40,164 nt of DNA from positions 1-40,164 of the forward strand of contig NZ_DIXC01000018.1 of assembly GCF_002435945.1 (NCBI RefSeq). Reading direction: 5' to 3'. The DNA is from Mesotoga sp. UBA6090. Lineage in GTDB: Bacteria > Thermotogota > Thermotogae > Petrotogales > Kosmotogaceae. Made by a program: the position numbers and the translations under genes. Position 1 is the first letter of the stretch; the number at the start of each line of letters is the position of its first letter. The notes beneath the pieces were generated by a model, which was not told the origin of the DNA, searched no databases, and saw nothing but the letters and a program-made list of their open reading frames with translations. Below are positions 17,029-25,691 of this stretch, piece after piece.

Positions 17029-19425
17029 ATGATGATTAACTATGAAGAGTACACCGAGAAGGCAAAGAAAATCCTCATGGATGTTCAAGACATCCTGATG
17101 AGATACAGGCAAAATCAACTTGCATCGGAGCATATTCTTCTTTCCATGCTCGAGGACGGTGATAATATCGCCATCGAGATACTGAACGAGAAGAACATTA
17201 GCACGGATTCTCTGAAGAAAGATGTTGAAGAAGTCATCGGCCGTTACGGAAGTAGCCGCGAGTCCACCAACCAGATATACATCACCCCTGAGGCCAGGCA
17301 CATCCTTGAGAATGCCCGAAGTGAAGCGAGAAGAATGCATGATTCGAAAACCGGAACCGAGCATATACTTCTGGCAATGGTACGGGAGACCTCTGCTGTT
17401 GCGAGCAGACTCTTGTCTAAGTACGGGATCAATTTGGATAACATATATACATTGATTCTCAAGGGCCGCACAAAAAGCGGCACAGAAGAGGATGAGAATC
17501 TTTCTTCCTTGAAGAAGTTCACAATCGACCTTACTCAGCTTGCAAAGGAAGGCAAGCTGATGCCCGTTATAGGTAGAGAGGAAGAAGTCAGAAGAGTAAT
17601 ACAGATTGTTGGAAGAAAGACCAAGAACAACCCCGCGCTCGTCGGAGAACCAGGAGTTGGAAAGACAGCAATTGTAGAAGGTCTGGCTCAACGTATTGTG
17701 AGTGGCGATGTCCCTGAATACTTGAATAACAAGAGCGTCCTGGCACTGGATATGGGCAGACTGGTCGCCGGAACGAAATTCAGAGGCGAATTCGAGGAGA
17801 GAATGAAAGACATCATCGATTCAGTGAGAAAACTCTCTGGCGAAGTGATCCTATTCATCGACGAGATCCATAGCGTTGTAGGAGCTGGCTCAGCCGAGGG
17901 ATCTATGGATGCCGCGAATCTCTTGAAGCCGGCTCTTGCCAGGGGCGAACTGCAATGCATCGGTGCAACCACTCTTGATGAATACAGGAAGTACATCGAG
18001 AAAGACAGAGCTCTTGAAAGACGTTTCCAGCCAGTAATGGTCGATCAACCGACCCCTGAGGAAACCTACAGAATTCTGGAAGGACTGAAATCTACTTACG
18101 AAAAGCATCACGAGATAAAAATCGAAGATGATGCTCTAAAAACAGCCGTCGATCTTAGCGTAAAGTACATAACAGACCGTTATCTTCCGGACAAAGCAAT
18201 AGATCTTGTTGACGAAGCGGCTTCATTTGTGAGACTTCAAACGGGTTACATGCCTGAAAGGCTAAGACTTCTTGACCGCCAGCTCAAGGATCTCGACTCT
18301 CAAATAACCTCACTTGCAGAAAAGGGAGAGTATCAGGCTGCTGCAGAGTTGAAGATGGAGGCCGAGAGAAAGAGTGAAGAGTTTCGTGAAGAGAAAAAGA
18401 AATGGGAATCAGATGAGTCGTTTGGAAAGGCCGTGACGCCTGCTGTGGTAGCTTCTGTAGTTGAACAGTGGACGGGAATTCCTGCCGGAAAGATGCTTCA
18501 ATCCGAGCGTGAAAAGCTTCGTGATCTTGAGTCAATAATCCATGAGAGATTCATGGACCAAGAAGAGGCAGTAAGAACTGTCTCTCAAACAATAAGACGC
18601 GCTAGAGCGGGGTTAAATGCCCCTCACCGACCGTGGGGTTCCTTCTTGTTTGTGGGACCAACCGGAGTCGGAAAAACGGAGCTTGCCAAGAGCCTCGCCT
18701 TTATCCTTTTCGGCAGCGAAGATGCGATGATCAGGATCGACATGTCAGAATACATGGAGAAGCACACCGTCTCGAGGCTTATCGGTGCACCTCCCGGCTA
18801 CGTTGGGTACGAAGAAGGGGGTCAACTGACCGAAGCAGTTAGGAGGAGGCCTTACTCAGTTGTGCTTCTCGATGAGGTTGAAAAGGCACATAAAGAAGTA
18901 CATAATGTGCTGCTCCAAATCATGGATGACGGACGTCTAACTGATGGAAAAGGAAAGACAGTATCATTTTCAAACACAATAGTAATCATGACCAGCAATG
19001 TAGCCTCGGAACAACTAGCTACTATAGCCGATAAGGACCAAGTCCATGCAGTTGTGGAAGAAGGTCTGCGTAGAGCTTTTAGACCTGAATTCATTAACAG
19101 ATTGGATTCCGTTGTGCTTTTCCGACCTCTGGATGACAAAGCTATGCAAGGTATCGTCAAGATGAGGATATCGGAAATGGAGAGAAGACTTTCAGATCAG
19201 AGGATTTCTGTTGAGATCAGCAAGGAAGCGCTTGAGTATTTAGCTAAAGAAGGTTATGACAGGGAATACGGTGCAAGACCGGTTCGAAGGTTGATTGAAA
19301 AATCTGTAGAGGGTCCGATTGCCGATATGATTATCGACGGATCTCTGGAGGAAGGAATGAAAGTGATAATTGATTCTGACACCTCGAAAATTTCAATAAG
19401 AGCCGAAAAAGGATCGGAGAGATAG
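17029..19425 (+). CDS. Clp/Hsp100 ATPase with short middle segment and no visible ClpP loop
   Basis: A hexameric AAA+ unfoldase or disaggregase of 798 residues. It has an N-domain with two Clp_N repeats (1-150), AAA1 with GEPGVGKT (206-213) and LFIDEIH, and AAA2 with GPTGVGKT (543-550), pore loop GYVGYEEGG and VVLLDEVEKAH. The segment between the ATPase domains (about 408-465) is short, like ClpC, not the long coiled coil of ClpB. Yet the stretch after TSNV (656-690) is short and lacks the (I/V/L)GF tripeptide by which ClpC and ClpA dock onto ClpP. The GGAGGTG site is 2-5 bases before the two possible ATG codons. The neighbours dnaK and hsp20 suggest protein rescue. I leave clpB versus clpC open. 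Confidence 0.88.
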   Translation: MMINYEEYTEKAKKILMDVQDILMRYRQNQLASEHILLSMLEDGDNIAIEILNEKNISTDSLKKDVEEVIGRYGSSRESTNQIYITPEARHILENARSEARRMHDSKTGTEHILLAMVRETSAVASRLLSKYGINLDNIYTLILKGRTKSGTEEDENLSSLKKFTIDLTQLAKEGKLMPVIGREEEVRRVIQIVGRKTKNNPALVGEPGVGKTAIVEGLAQRIVSGDVPEYLNNKSVLALDMGRLVAGTKFRGEFEERMKDIIDSVRKLSGEVILFIDEIHSVVGAGSAEGSMDAANLLKPALARGELQCIGATTLDEYRKYIEKDRALERRFQPVMVDQPTPEETYRILEGLKSTYEKHHEIKIEDDALKTAVDLSVKYITDRYLPDKAIDLVDEAASFVRLQTGYMPERLRLLDRQLKDLDSQITSLAEKGEYQAAAELKMEAERKSEEFREEKKKWESDESFGKAVTPAVVASVVEQWTGIPAGKMLQSEREKLRDLESIIHERFMDQEEAVRTVSQTIRRARAGLNAPHRPWGSFLFVGPTGVGKTELAKSLAFILFGSEDAMIRIDMSEYMEKHTVSRLIGAPPGYVGYEEGGQLTEAVRRRPYSVVLLDEVEKAHKEVHNVLLQIMDDGRLTDGKGKTVSFSNTIVIMTSNVASEQLATIADKDQVHAVVEEGLRRAFRPEFINRLDSVVLFRPLDDKAMQGIVKMRISEMERRLSDQRISVEISKEALEYLAKEGYDREYGARPVRRLIEKSVEGPIADMIIDGSLEEGMKVIIDSDTSKISIRAEKGSER

Positions 19426-19439
19426 CTCCTTCCGATCCT
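19410..19439 (+). terminator. Hairpin over the Clp stop codon, possible weak terminator
   Basis: AGGATCGGA (19410-19418) and TCCGATCCT (19431-19439) form a perfect 9-base-pair stem that includes the end of the Clp gene. No T run follows (CGTTGTCGG), so termination would be inefficient. It may instead stabilise the 3' end. Confidence 0.45.
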
Positions 19440-19481
19440 CGTTGTCGGCAATGATGCTATCATTTTCGTAGGAGGTGCTTA

Positions 19482-20435
19482 ATGGACAAAATCTTCTTCA
19501 CTTACAAAATCCCTGATGAAGGAATGCTTCTGCTAAAGAAATTCGATGTTGAAGTGAACACGGAGGATAGGTTCCTTCCAAAAGAAGAGATTATTCAGAA
19601 AGCTAAAGATGCGGCGGCACTGGTAACATTGTTATCAGATAAGATTGACGCCGAGGTTCTCGAATCACTTCCGAAGCTAAAGATAATAGCGAATTATGCT
19701 GTCGGATACAACAACATCGACATCGACGAAGCGCGCAAGAGGGGAATAAGAGTAACGAACACACCTGAAGTACTCACCGATGCCACGGCGGATTTGACGA
19801 TGTCATTAATCCTGGCTGCCAGCAGAAGAATTGTGGAAGCTGACAGATTTGTGAGAGAGCACAGATTTGTTGGATGGAAGCCTGATCTGTTCACCGGCCC
19901 CTCTCTTTCGGGAAAGACTTTGGGAATAATAGGCCTCGGAAGAATCGGGAAAGCTGTTGCAAAAAGAGCAGAGGCATTTGGAATGAATGTTGTATATTGC
20001 AGCAGGAAACCACTATTGTCGAATGAAGAAGAGAAGCTTAACGTAAGTCACTTAAGCCTTGAAGAGTTGCTAAGAAGCTCTGATTTCATATCTCTTCATG
20101 TTCCACTGACTCAAGAGACGTATCATCTGTTAAACGAAAAGAGGCTCTCTATGCTAAAAGCCGGAGCTGTTCTGATAAATACGGCAAGGGGACCAATTGT
20201 CGATGAGACTGCGCTGATAAAGGCCCTCAGGAGCGGCAGGTTAGCCGCTGCAGGTCTCGATGTCTATGAAGAGGAACCTGATGTACCTCAGGAGTTGATT
20301 GATCTCGACAACGTTGTTCTTCTTCCGCATATTGGATCTGCCACGAAGGAAGCAAGAATCGAGATGGCAATGATGGTAGGGCGAAATGTGGCCGCTGTTC
20401 TTGAAGGAAAGGAACCTCCAAATCCAGTGGTATGA
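19482..20435 (+). CDS. D-isomer-specific 2-hydroxyacid dehydrogenase
   Basis: An NAD(P)H-dependent cytoplasmic enzyme that reduces 2-oxoacids such as glyoxylate or hydroxypyruvate to D-2-hydroxyacids. The 317-residue protein has NAD motif GIIGLGRIGKA (148-158), the NTARG segment with catalytic Arg236, the EEEP segment with catalytic Glu265, and LPHIGSAT with His283. YAVGYNNIDI near residue 75 is typical of the glyoxylate reductase branch. Arg174-Ser-Lys-type residues (YCSRK) after strand beta2 allow NADP use, but this is a guess. GGAGGTG lies upstream of the ATG. Phosphoglycerate dehydrogenase (serA) is less likely because no ACT or ASB domain is present. Confidence 0.88.
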   Translation: MDKIFFTYKIPDEGMLLLKKFDVEVNTEDRFLPKEEIIQKAKDAAALVTLLSDKIDAEVLESLPKLKIIANYAVGYNNIDIDEARKRGIRVTNTPEVLTDATADLTMSLILAASRRIVEADRFVREHRFVGWKPDLFTGPSLSGKTLGIIGLGRIGKAVAKRAEAFGMNVVYCSRKPLLSNEEEKLNVSHLSLEELLRSSDFISLHVPLTQETYHLLNEKRLSMLKAGAVLINTARGPIVDETALIKALRSGRLAAAGLDVYEEEPDVPQELIDLDNVVLLPHIGSATKEARIEMAMMVGRNVAAVLEGKEPPNPVV

Positions 20436-20870
20436 TCATCTCGTTTCAAAATACCATATTGGACCGTGATATCTATTTCCAGTTTTGTCAATTGCCACGA
20501 TCTGCCAGTAATAGACTGTCTCAGGCGAGAGCCTTTCGACGAAGTAGCTATTTGAACTCGTTGTCGCGTAAAGTTGAGGAGTCGGAGATGTCCCAAGGTA
20601 GAGATTGTAGCTGACAAGTTCAATAAACGGAGATGATTTTAGACCGACTCTTGCTCCGGAATCTTTGTTGGAAATCCATATATCAATGTTGCTCAGTGCA
20701 ACATTGTTGTTCCTGACAACGACGTCCCAGCTAAGCATTGCGCTATCACCATAGACAAGGGTTCCGTCCTGCATGTTGTTGGTGAAAGTGGCTTGTGGAT
20801 CTTGATACAGCGCGTTTGCAGCGGCTACAATAAACAAGGTGAAGAGAACCGCGAAAAATACTCTTTCCAT
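20436..20870 (-). CDS. Secreted small FnIII-like protein
   Basis: A 144-residue exported protein of unknown function. A signal peptide (MERVFFAVLFTLFIVAAANA) is followed by a beta-rich domain with SPETVYYWQIVAIDKTGNRY and GPIWYFET near the C-terminus. That pattern is typical of a fibronectin type III-like fold. The ATG at 20870 is chosen because GGAGGTG lies 6 bases before it; the frame opens further upstream without a site. It converges tail to tail with the dehydrogenase gene with no gap. A surface or adhesion role is only a guess. Confidence 0.75.
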   Translation of the reverse strand: MERVFFAVLFTLFIVAAANALYQDPQATFTNNMQDGTLVYGDSAMLSWDVVVRNNNVALSNIDIWISNKDSGARVGLKSSPFIELVSYNLYLGTSPTPQLYATTSSNSYFVERLSPETVYYWQIVAIDKTGNRYHGPIWYFETR

Positions 20871-20942
20871 TGTCTGCACCTCCAAGTGATTTGACTGTGG
20901 ATTAGGGAACAAGGTTTTCAATTAAAAAAGGAGAGTGGAATC

Positions 20943-21068
20943 ATGAAGGTTAAAAACGTTGGTGAAGTCTACAGATGCGAGATATGCGGAAATGTGGTTG
21001 AAGTGAAGGAAGCAGGCGGCGGAGAGTTGATCTGCTGTGGTGAGCCTATGAAGCTCGTACAAAAATAA
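20943..21068 (+). CDS. Desulforedoxin-type single-domain iron protein
   Basis: A 41-residue protein that binds one iron through four cysteines, Cys12, Cys15, Cys31 and Cys32. YRCEICGNVVEV and ELICCGEPMKLV match desulforedoxin, including the diagnostic adjacent CC pair. In most neelaredoxin/desulfoferrodoxin proteins this domain is fused to a superoxide reductase domain; here it stands alone. It likely carries electrons in oxygen or superoxide defence. AAGGAG (20928-20933) precedes the ATG by 9 bases, and a hairpin terminator follows within a few bases. No superoxide reductase or rubrerythrin gene is in the window. Confidence 0.9.
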   Translation: MKVKNVGEVYRCEICGNVVEVKEAGGGELICCGEPMKLVQK

Positions 21069-21071
21069 GGT

Positions 21072-21095
21072 AAGCCGCTTAGCGGGGCTTTTTCC
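21072..21095 (+). terminator. Terminator after the desulforedoxin gene
   Basis: AAGCCGC and GCGG(GG)CTT can pair around TTA with a two-base bulge, followed by TTTTT (21089-21093). It sits between this gene and the convergent beta-barrel relic. Confidence 0.6.
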
Positions 21096-21603
21096 TTAGA
21101 AATACATATCGAATCCAAAAAGCACTGGAATAGGCCAGAAGAACAAGGAAAACTCAAACCTATCTGTCATCTTGGTTACATCGATGAAGTCAATCTCCGG
21201 AGAGAGCCTCGTCTTAAATTTCTCGGTAGGCTGGAAGAGTACATGGCCTGCCCTCTCAACCAAAGGGCAAGCATAAATCTCCTCCCAAACAGGTTAAAAG
21301 ATAGATTTTCAACCCCGATAAGGATTCGAGCATCAAGTCCCGCTTTAGACCGGAAATTTGTCCGAGCGCACCGGAATATGAGACTGTAGGACCAACGTAT
21401 AACATGTAGGTGTGAAACTCAAATTTCCGGGTTGAGAAGAATTGAAGACCTCGAAACCCATTCTCTAGTTACTGAGCAAATTCCGAAAAGCAAAGGAAAA
21501 GAGATGTCGGATCCTCCAACATTGTTCGCATTGAAGTAGTCTCCAAAAGAAACTGTGGCGACGATCAAGAACGAATTAGAATTACCGCTAGCTTCCGCTT
21601 CAC
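21096..21603 (-). pseudogene. Relic of an exported beta-barrel-like protein
   Basis: Protein-like segments appear in order on the minus strand but in changing frames. They are MKRKLAVILI at a GTG start (21601-21603, AGAGGT upstream), then VSFGDYFNANNVGGSDISFP, EFHTYMLYVGPTVSYSGALG, AGLDARILIGVENLSFNLFG, and finally EIDFIDVTKMTDRFEFSLFF, ending FGFDMYF and TAA at 21096-21098. Alternating aromatic and polar residues with a C-terminal Phe resemble an outer-membrane (toga) beta-barrel protein. At least four frame changes or stops are needed, so it is dead. The region 21604-21873 upstream of it holds no gene I can support. Confidence 0.6.
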
Positions 21604-21873
21604 TAGACTACCTCTTACATTACTTTTTCACGCTTAATTACATTTCAATATCTGCCTGGAAAAAGCTTGAGAAACAAGCGCTTTGTCGTCACTGCTTGCC
21701 TGAAGAAGCGAAAATGAAATTCCCATGTTCTTTAGCTTCCAAAAACTTCTATAGTTGGACATTTCTTTTCTGATTGTCAAGAGAAAATACCTTACACAAA
21801 AGGAATTTCTTCTTCAAGAAACGGATACAGAAATAGTTGATCATAGTACCATATACTTGCTGGAGGTTGATCA

Positions 21874-22479
21874 ATGGGTGAACTTATTCTTTCCAGAAAA
21901 GAGATTTTCTCCTCCCTCGAAGAAGCCGTAAAGAGCAGAGGTTCCGTTATGGACAACGGTATTCTAAAGGTGGATTCCTTCTTGAATCATCAGATTGACC
22001 CGCTGCTTATGAAGAGCGCGGGTGAGTTGATAGCGGACTTTTTCAGAAGCTTCGGAGTGACAAAGGTTTTGACTGCCGAGAGTTCGGGAATTGCTCCCGC
22101 CTTAATGGCTGCCAGCAGCCTGGGAACTCAGCTGGTCTTCGCGCGAAAGCGGAGACCGATAACCATGCAAAGATATCTGAGCGAATCCGCCCCTTCGCAT
22201 ACTAAGGGTGGAATTGTGGAACTAAACATCTCCCTGGATTATCTCGGTAGTGAGGACAGAGTAATCATTGTTGATGACTTTCTTGCAAGCGGTAAAACAA
22301 TAGAGGCTCTGGCCAGACTTTCGAACAAGACGGGAGCTTCTCTTGTAGGCTTTGCAGCAATAATTGAAAAGACATTCGAAGAGGGGCGGTCATTACTTGA
22401 AAAGTTCGGCGTTCCGGTTCTTGGAATAGTGAGAATCTCTTCACTCGACCCACTCTCTTTTGTGGAAAATGAAATCTAA
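21874..22479 (+). CDS. xpt: Xanthine phosphoribosyltransferase
   Basis: A purine-salvage enzyme making XMP from xanthine and PRPP in the cytoplasm. The 201-residue length and the LKVDSFLNHQIDP segment (about 32-44) are characteristic of the Bacillus-type Xpt. ESSGIAPALMAA and the PRPP-binding motif VIIVDDFLASGKT (129-141) follow. The gene has a GGAGGTTGATCA site before its ATG. I see no purine riboswitch in the 270 bases upstream, nor a xanthine permease next to it. Its last 4 bases overlap the convergent beta-barrel gene. Adenine phosphoribosyltransferase is a less likely alternative. Confidence 0.9.
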   Translation: MGELILSRKEIFSSLEEAVKSRGSVMDNGILKVDSFLNHQIDPLLMKSAGELIADFFRSFGVTKVLTAESSGIAPALMAASSLGTQLVFARKRRPITMQRYLSESAPSHTKGGIVELNISLDYLGSEDRVIIVDDFLASGKTIEALARLSNKTGASLVGFAAIIEKTFEEGRSLLEKFGVPVLGIVRISSLDPLSFVENEI

Positions 22480-23171
22480 AAACTAGAACTAAACTGAGCA
22501 CCAAAATTCACAAAAGAAAGAGACAGTCGATTCTGATCGAAAGAATTCGTGGCATACATGTATCTGGAACCAACTCTGATGTAGTAAAACGGACCTGCAA
22601 AGTGAAGTCCTGCAAAAACATCAACGAACCCATTCCCTTTTCCAAGTCCTGTCGATATCTCCAGACCAACGAAGACCCGATCGTTCATCTTAAGCCTAAT
22701 ATCAGCCGCCGGCCCAAAAGAAAAATCCGTTACCTTGTGATCGTATTCTTTTGAACCCGAAAGAGTGATCCTCTTGAATGATAGCCTTCCCTGAACACCC
22801 AGTTGAAGAGAGAAACGATCCAGATCAGGCAGGATGTAACGGTAAGTCAGTAAAACAGTGTCCTGCCTGAACGCCGATTCATATTGATAGGGAACTTCCG
22901 TATTTGTTGCTTCAAACGAGCTGCTTACAGTGAAGTGAGATAGACTAAATTCTATCAAGTGTTCTTGAGAAAACCCATATCCTACAGTCGGCACAAAGTA
23001 TGCACGGAAGCTATTTCTATCAAGAAGCTCTGTACTTTCCGAACCTCCCATTTCTAGAGATCCGTTCCATGGCATCGAAACACCGCTTTCAGCCTTGAGC
23101 TCAAATTTCGCAGAAGAAAACGCTGCGATTGACAACAGGAGGAGTATTAGACATATTCGCCTCAAGCTCAT
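22476..23171 (-). CDS. Exported beta-barrel-like envelope protein
   Basis: A 231-residue protein with a clear signal peptide (MSLRRICLILLLLSIAAFSSA). The rest alternates hydrophobic and polar residues in strand-length blocks, such as FSLSHFTVSSSFEA, DTVLLTYRYIL, RFSLQLGVQGRLSF and YIRVGSRYMYA. It ends in an aromatic residue (FGAQFSSSF), the usual pattern of a small outer-membrane barrel. It overlaps the M28 peptidase gene by 4 bases (ATGA), so the two are translationally coupled. I do not recognise a named family. A role in the sheath-like outer envelope of Thermotogota is plausible only by topology. Confidence 0.7.
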   Translation of the reverse strand: MSLRRICLILLLLSIAAFSSAKFELKAESGVSMPWNGSLEMGGSESTELLDRNSFRAYFVPTVGYGFSQEHLIEFSLSHFTVSSSFEATNTEVPYQYESAFRQDTVLLTYRYILPDLDRFSLQLGVQGRLSFKRITLSGSKEYDHKVTDFSFGPAADIRLKMNDRVFVGLEISTGLGKGNGFVDVFAGLHFAGPFYYIRVGSRYMYATNSFDQNRLSLSFVNFGAQFSSSF

Positions 23172-24871
23172 GATCTTAATAACCCTCTCTCTATCATCCA
23201 GCCAGTAAGCACCCTCACTTTCTCTATTTCAACTCTATAATGTACACTAGCCAGAAGCTCAACAGCCTCTCTTCCTCCAACCACAGCAGCACCTCCTACA
23301 ACGAAGTCTGCGATACTTGCAAAATCTATCCCAAGCTCGTCTTTGAGATTCTGAGGAAACGTCTTGATCCATTCAAGACCTAGAGAACTTTCAAAAGCAG
23401 GCTCCAGTGGACTTAACGAAGGCAAATTATCTGAATCATTGAAGATCCTTCTTAATACCTCTCCCTCGTAATTCGAGATGAGAAGATCGAATAAGTCGTC
23501 ACTTCCCTCTCTGCCGGCTATCATTTTCAGGATACGATAAAGCTCGCCAATCATCTTTCCCTTAACTTCTAGAAGCAAATCAGGATCCGGCTTGATTAAC
23601 TGATCCAGAGTATTGAGAGCCGACAGTCCTACCCATTCAAGTTCTGCTTCATCCATCATCTGGGGCGTATCAAAATCGGAGTGATAGAATCTATCAGGAA
23701 GATGACCCATGAACGGAGAAGGTATTCCAAGAGTAGTGAAGGCGCAGTGATCGGACCCCGCCATGAAGGGTATCTCTCCGAATCTCTTCATTGGATATCC
23801 TGAGTTTGAAGACAATAGTCTTCTGATATTGAGTTCAAGGATTCGACCCCATCTCTGCGGAAGATAGGGCGGTACTTCAGAAAGGATAAAAGTTGAACAG
23901 GTCTTATCCTGATCGGCACCAACCATGTCGAGATTTATCGTATACATTGGAAGCCTGTTCTCTTCCTTAAGCTGAAGCGCGTAGGGAACACTACCCAAAT
24001 ACTCGGGAACAAGAGCAATCTTCACAGAATAAGGAAATTTCTCATCATTAAGAATCCTCGCTATTTCCGTGGCAAGAGCCGCACCACTTGCATTATTATC
24101 TGCTCCAGGCGAAGGATGACACAAATGTGCAGTTATCAGCACGTCCGGACCTTCTTTGAAACCAGTAGCATCTATCTGGAGTACCTCAAAATTGCCCTGT
24201 GACATCTTAGTTTCGACTCTGTATCCTACCGCTGCATTCCCGCTTTTCGCGTGATTAAGGAGGATGTCGAACTTTTCCTTGGTAACGGAAAAGGCTATGG
24301 CGTTTAGATCGGCAGATTCCCTGTCATGAGGAATTGTCAAGTAGTTAGTCATATGAGGCAAATCATTCAAACTGCGGCCAATTTCCTCAAAGGCCTTTCT
24401 CATATGGCACAATACGAGACACCTTGCTCCGCCCTCGACCACCGCATTTTGAAAGACCTTTACTGGATCATCGTTTGCAAGGACTGCTTTCCCGGAGTAG
24501 TCACCCTTGCCTTTATAGATTACAAGGGGGGACAATTCCCAGCCATCACTGCTTCCACTTCCCGAAACAAGGGAGAGTTTCGTCACTGCCGTTGAAGTTA
24601 CGAAAACCCTTTCGGGCTCTTCCAACCAGAGTTCTCCAAATACTGGTTCCCATGCCAGTGTAGATAGAATGTTTCCAGTTTTGGTGACTCCATCGGCAGG
24701 ATACTCGAATACCTTGAATCTCTCCTTCGGGAATCCGGCACGAATAAGGTAGTGCATTAAGGAATACATAGATTCGCTATAGTCCGTACTTCCCCTCATC
24801 CTATGATAGCCCGAGAGCATCTCAATGAGAGACTTGACCTTTCTTCCATCCAGTCTTCGGCTCAAGTTCAT
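23168..24871 (-). CDS. M28-type zinc peptidase (DUF4910-like aminopeptidase)
   Basis: A 567-residue protein without a signal peptide. The di-zinc peptidase core contains LITAHLCHPSPGADNNASGA with the first His and bridging Asp, then VPEYLGS with the Glu pair region, NLDMVGAD with Asp, and MAGSDHCAF with His. An inserted PA-like domain (about 110-200) breaks the core. The C-terminal about 130 residues are helical and lack recognisable motifs; they may be the winged-helix part seen in DUF4910 relatives. The ATG follows AGGGG. An SDR relic ends 6 bases upstream and the barrel gene overlaps downstream, so this was one transcript. The substrate is unknown. Confidence 0.8.
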   Translation of the reverse strand: MNLSRRLDGRKVKSLIEMLSGYHRMRGSTDYSESMYSLMHYLIRAGFPKERFKVFEYPADGVTKTGNILSTLAWEPVFGELWLEEPERVFVTSTAVTKLSLVSGSGSSDGWELSPLVIYKGKGDYSGKAVLANDDPVKVFQNAVVEGGARCLVLCHMRKAFEEIGRSLNDLPHMTNYLTIPHDRESADLNAIAFSVTKEKFDILLNHAKSGNAAVGYRVETKMSQGNFEVLQIDATGFKEGPDVLITAHLCHPSPGADNNASGAALATEIARILNDEKFPYSVKIALVPEYLGSVPYALQLKEENRLPMYTINLDMVGADQDKTCSTFILSEVPPYLPQRWGRILELNIRRLLSSNSGYPMKRFGEIPFMAGSDHCAFTTLGIPSPFMGHLPDRFYHSDFDTPQMMDEAELEWVGLSALNTLDQLIKPDPDLLLEVKGKMIGELYRILKMIAGREGSDDLFDLLISNYEGEVLRRIFNDSDNLPSLSPLEPAFESSLGLEWIKTFPQNLKDELGIDFASIADFVVGGAAVVGGREAVELLASVHYRVEIEKVRVLTGWMIERGLLRS

Positions 24872-24877
24872 CTACCC

Positions 24878-25625
24878 CTATTCAACATGAATCATCTTTC
24901 TTATCGTTCCACCGTCTATAACAAGATTCACACCTGTGACAAAAAAGCCCTCATCTCCGCTTCGAAAGAGACTGGTTTCCACCACATCTTCCGGCCTGCC
25001 GACTTTGCCTGTGGGACTTTGATTGTGCACGATATCGCTCAACCTGGAAAATCTTACTACGGACTTATGGTCATGACATGCGACATCAATCCAGCAAGGA
25101 CTCATGGCATCTAACCTTATCCTTGGTCACAAACTAACCGACAGTGAATGCCTCAAGAACAAAAGGCCACTCTTTGAAGCCCAATACGGTTCTGTAAATC
25201 CCTCTCGGCATCAACGCCCTTGTCGATGCCATATTCAATATACTGGAGCCTGCAGAGGTTAAATGATAAGGAACACAGCATTTAGTCATCAAATACGGGC
25301 GGTAAGATTGGCGTCAACTACTCTTTTCCAGTCATCGATGGCCCTTTCAAGAAGGGTTCCCTTCCAACCAATGCTGGCACTGTCAAAAAAAACGTTGATT
25401 GAACCTGCTTGCCTAACAGTAAATTGTACAACTTCCCTTACACCATCTTCAGAATAAACATCTCCTCGAATCAGAGCTGCTTCGTCCCTATTTGCGCTAT
25501 CTACTGCAGTATTGCGTCGTCCACCTCTTAATCTATGTCCATTATCATGACCAGCGAATCCGACACAGCAAAGCTAAGAGATTTGATTCCCCCGATTCTC
25601 TTTGCTCCAAAGATAACCGGTACTG
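24878..25625 (-). pseudogene. Relic of a short-chain dehydrogenase/reductase (SDR)
   Basis: Pieces of an SDR appear in order on the minus strand in different frames. A degenerate glycine-rich start (VPVIFGAKRIGGIKSLSFA) leads to MIMDID followed by a stop. Then come AALIRGDVYSEDGVREVVQF and IDDWKRVVDANLTARI, and after further shifts RLDAMSPCWID and VGRPEDVVETSLF with FVTGVNLVIDGGTIRKM, ending at 24878-24880. The central YxxxK region is not recoverable. Several frame changes and stops mean it is inactive. It ends 6 bases before the M28 peptidase start, so it used to head that operon. The original substrate is unknown. Confidence 0.75.
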
Positions 25626-25691
25626 CTCTTTCGGAGAATCTCAAATCGCAACTCCCGAAACATGACGACTGATGCAGTTGTTACTATGAAC

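Noticed and set aside
21604..21873. Purine riboswitch in front of xpt
   Set aside because: I found no three-way junction or conserved purine-riboswitch core in this stretch, although Xpt genes often have one in other phyla.
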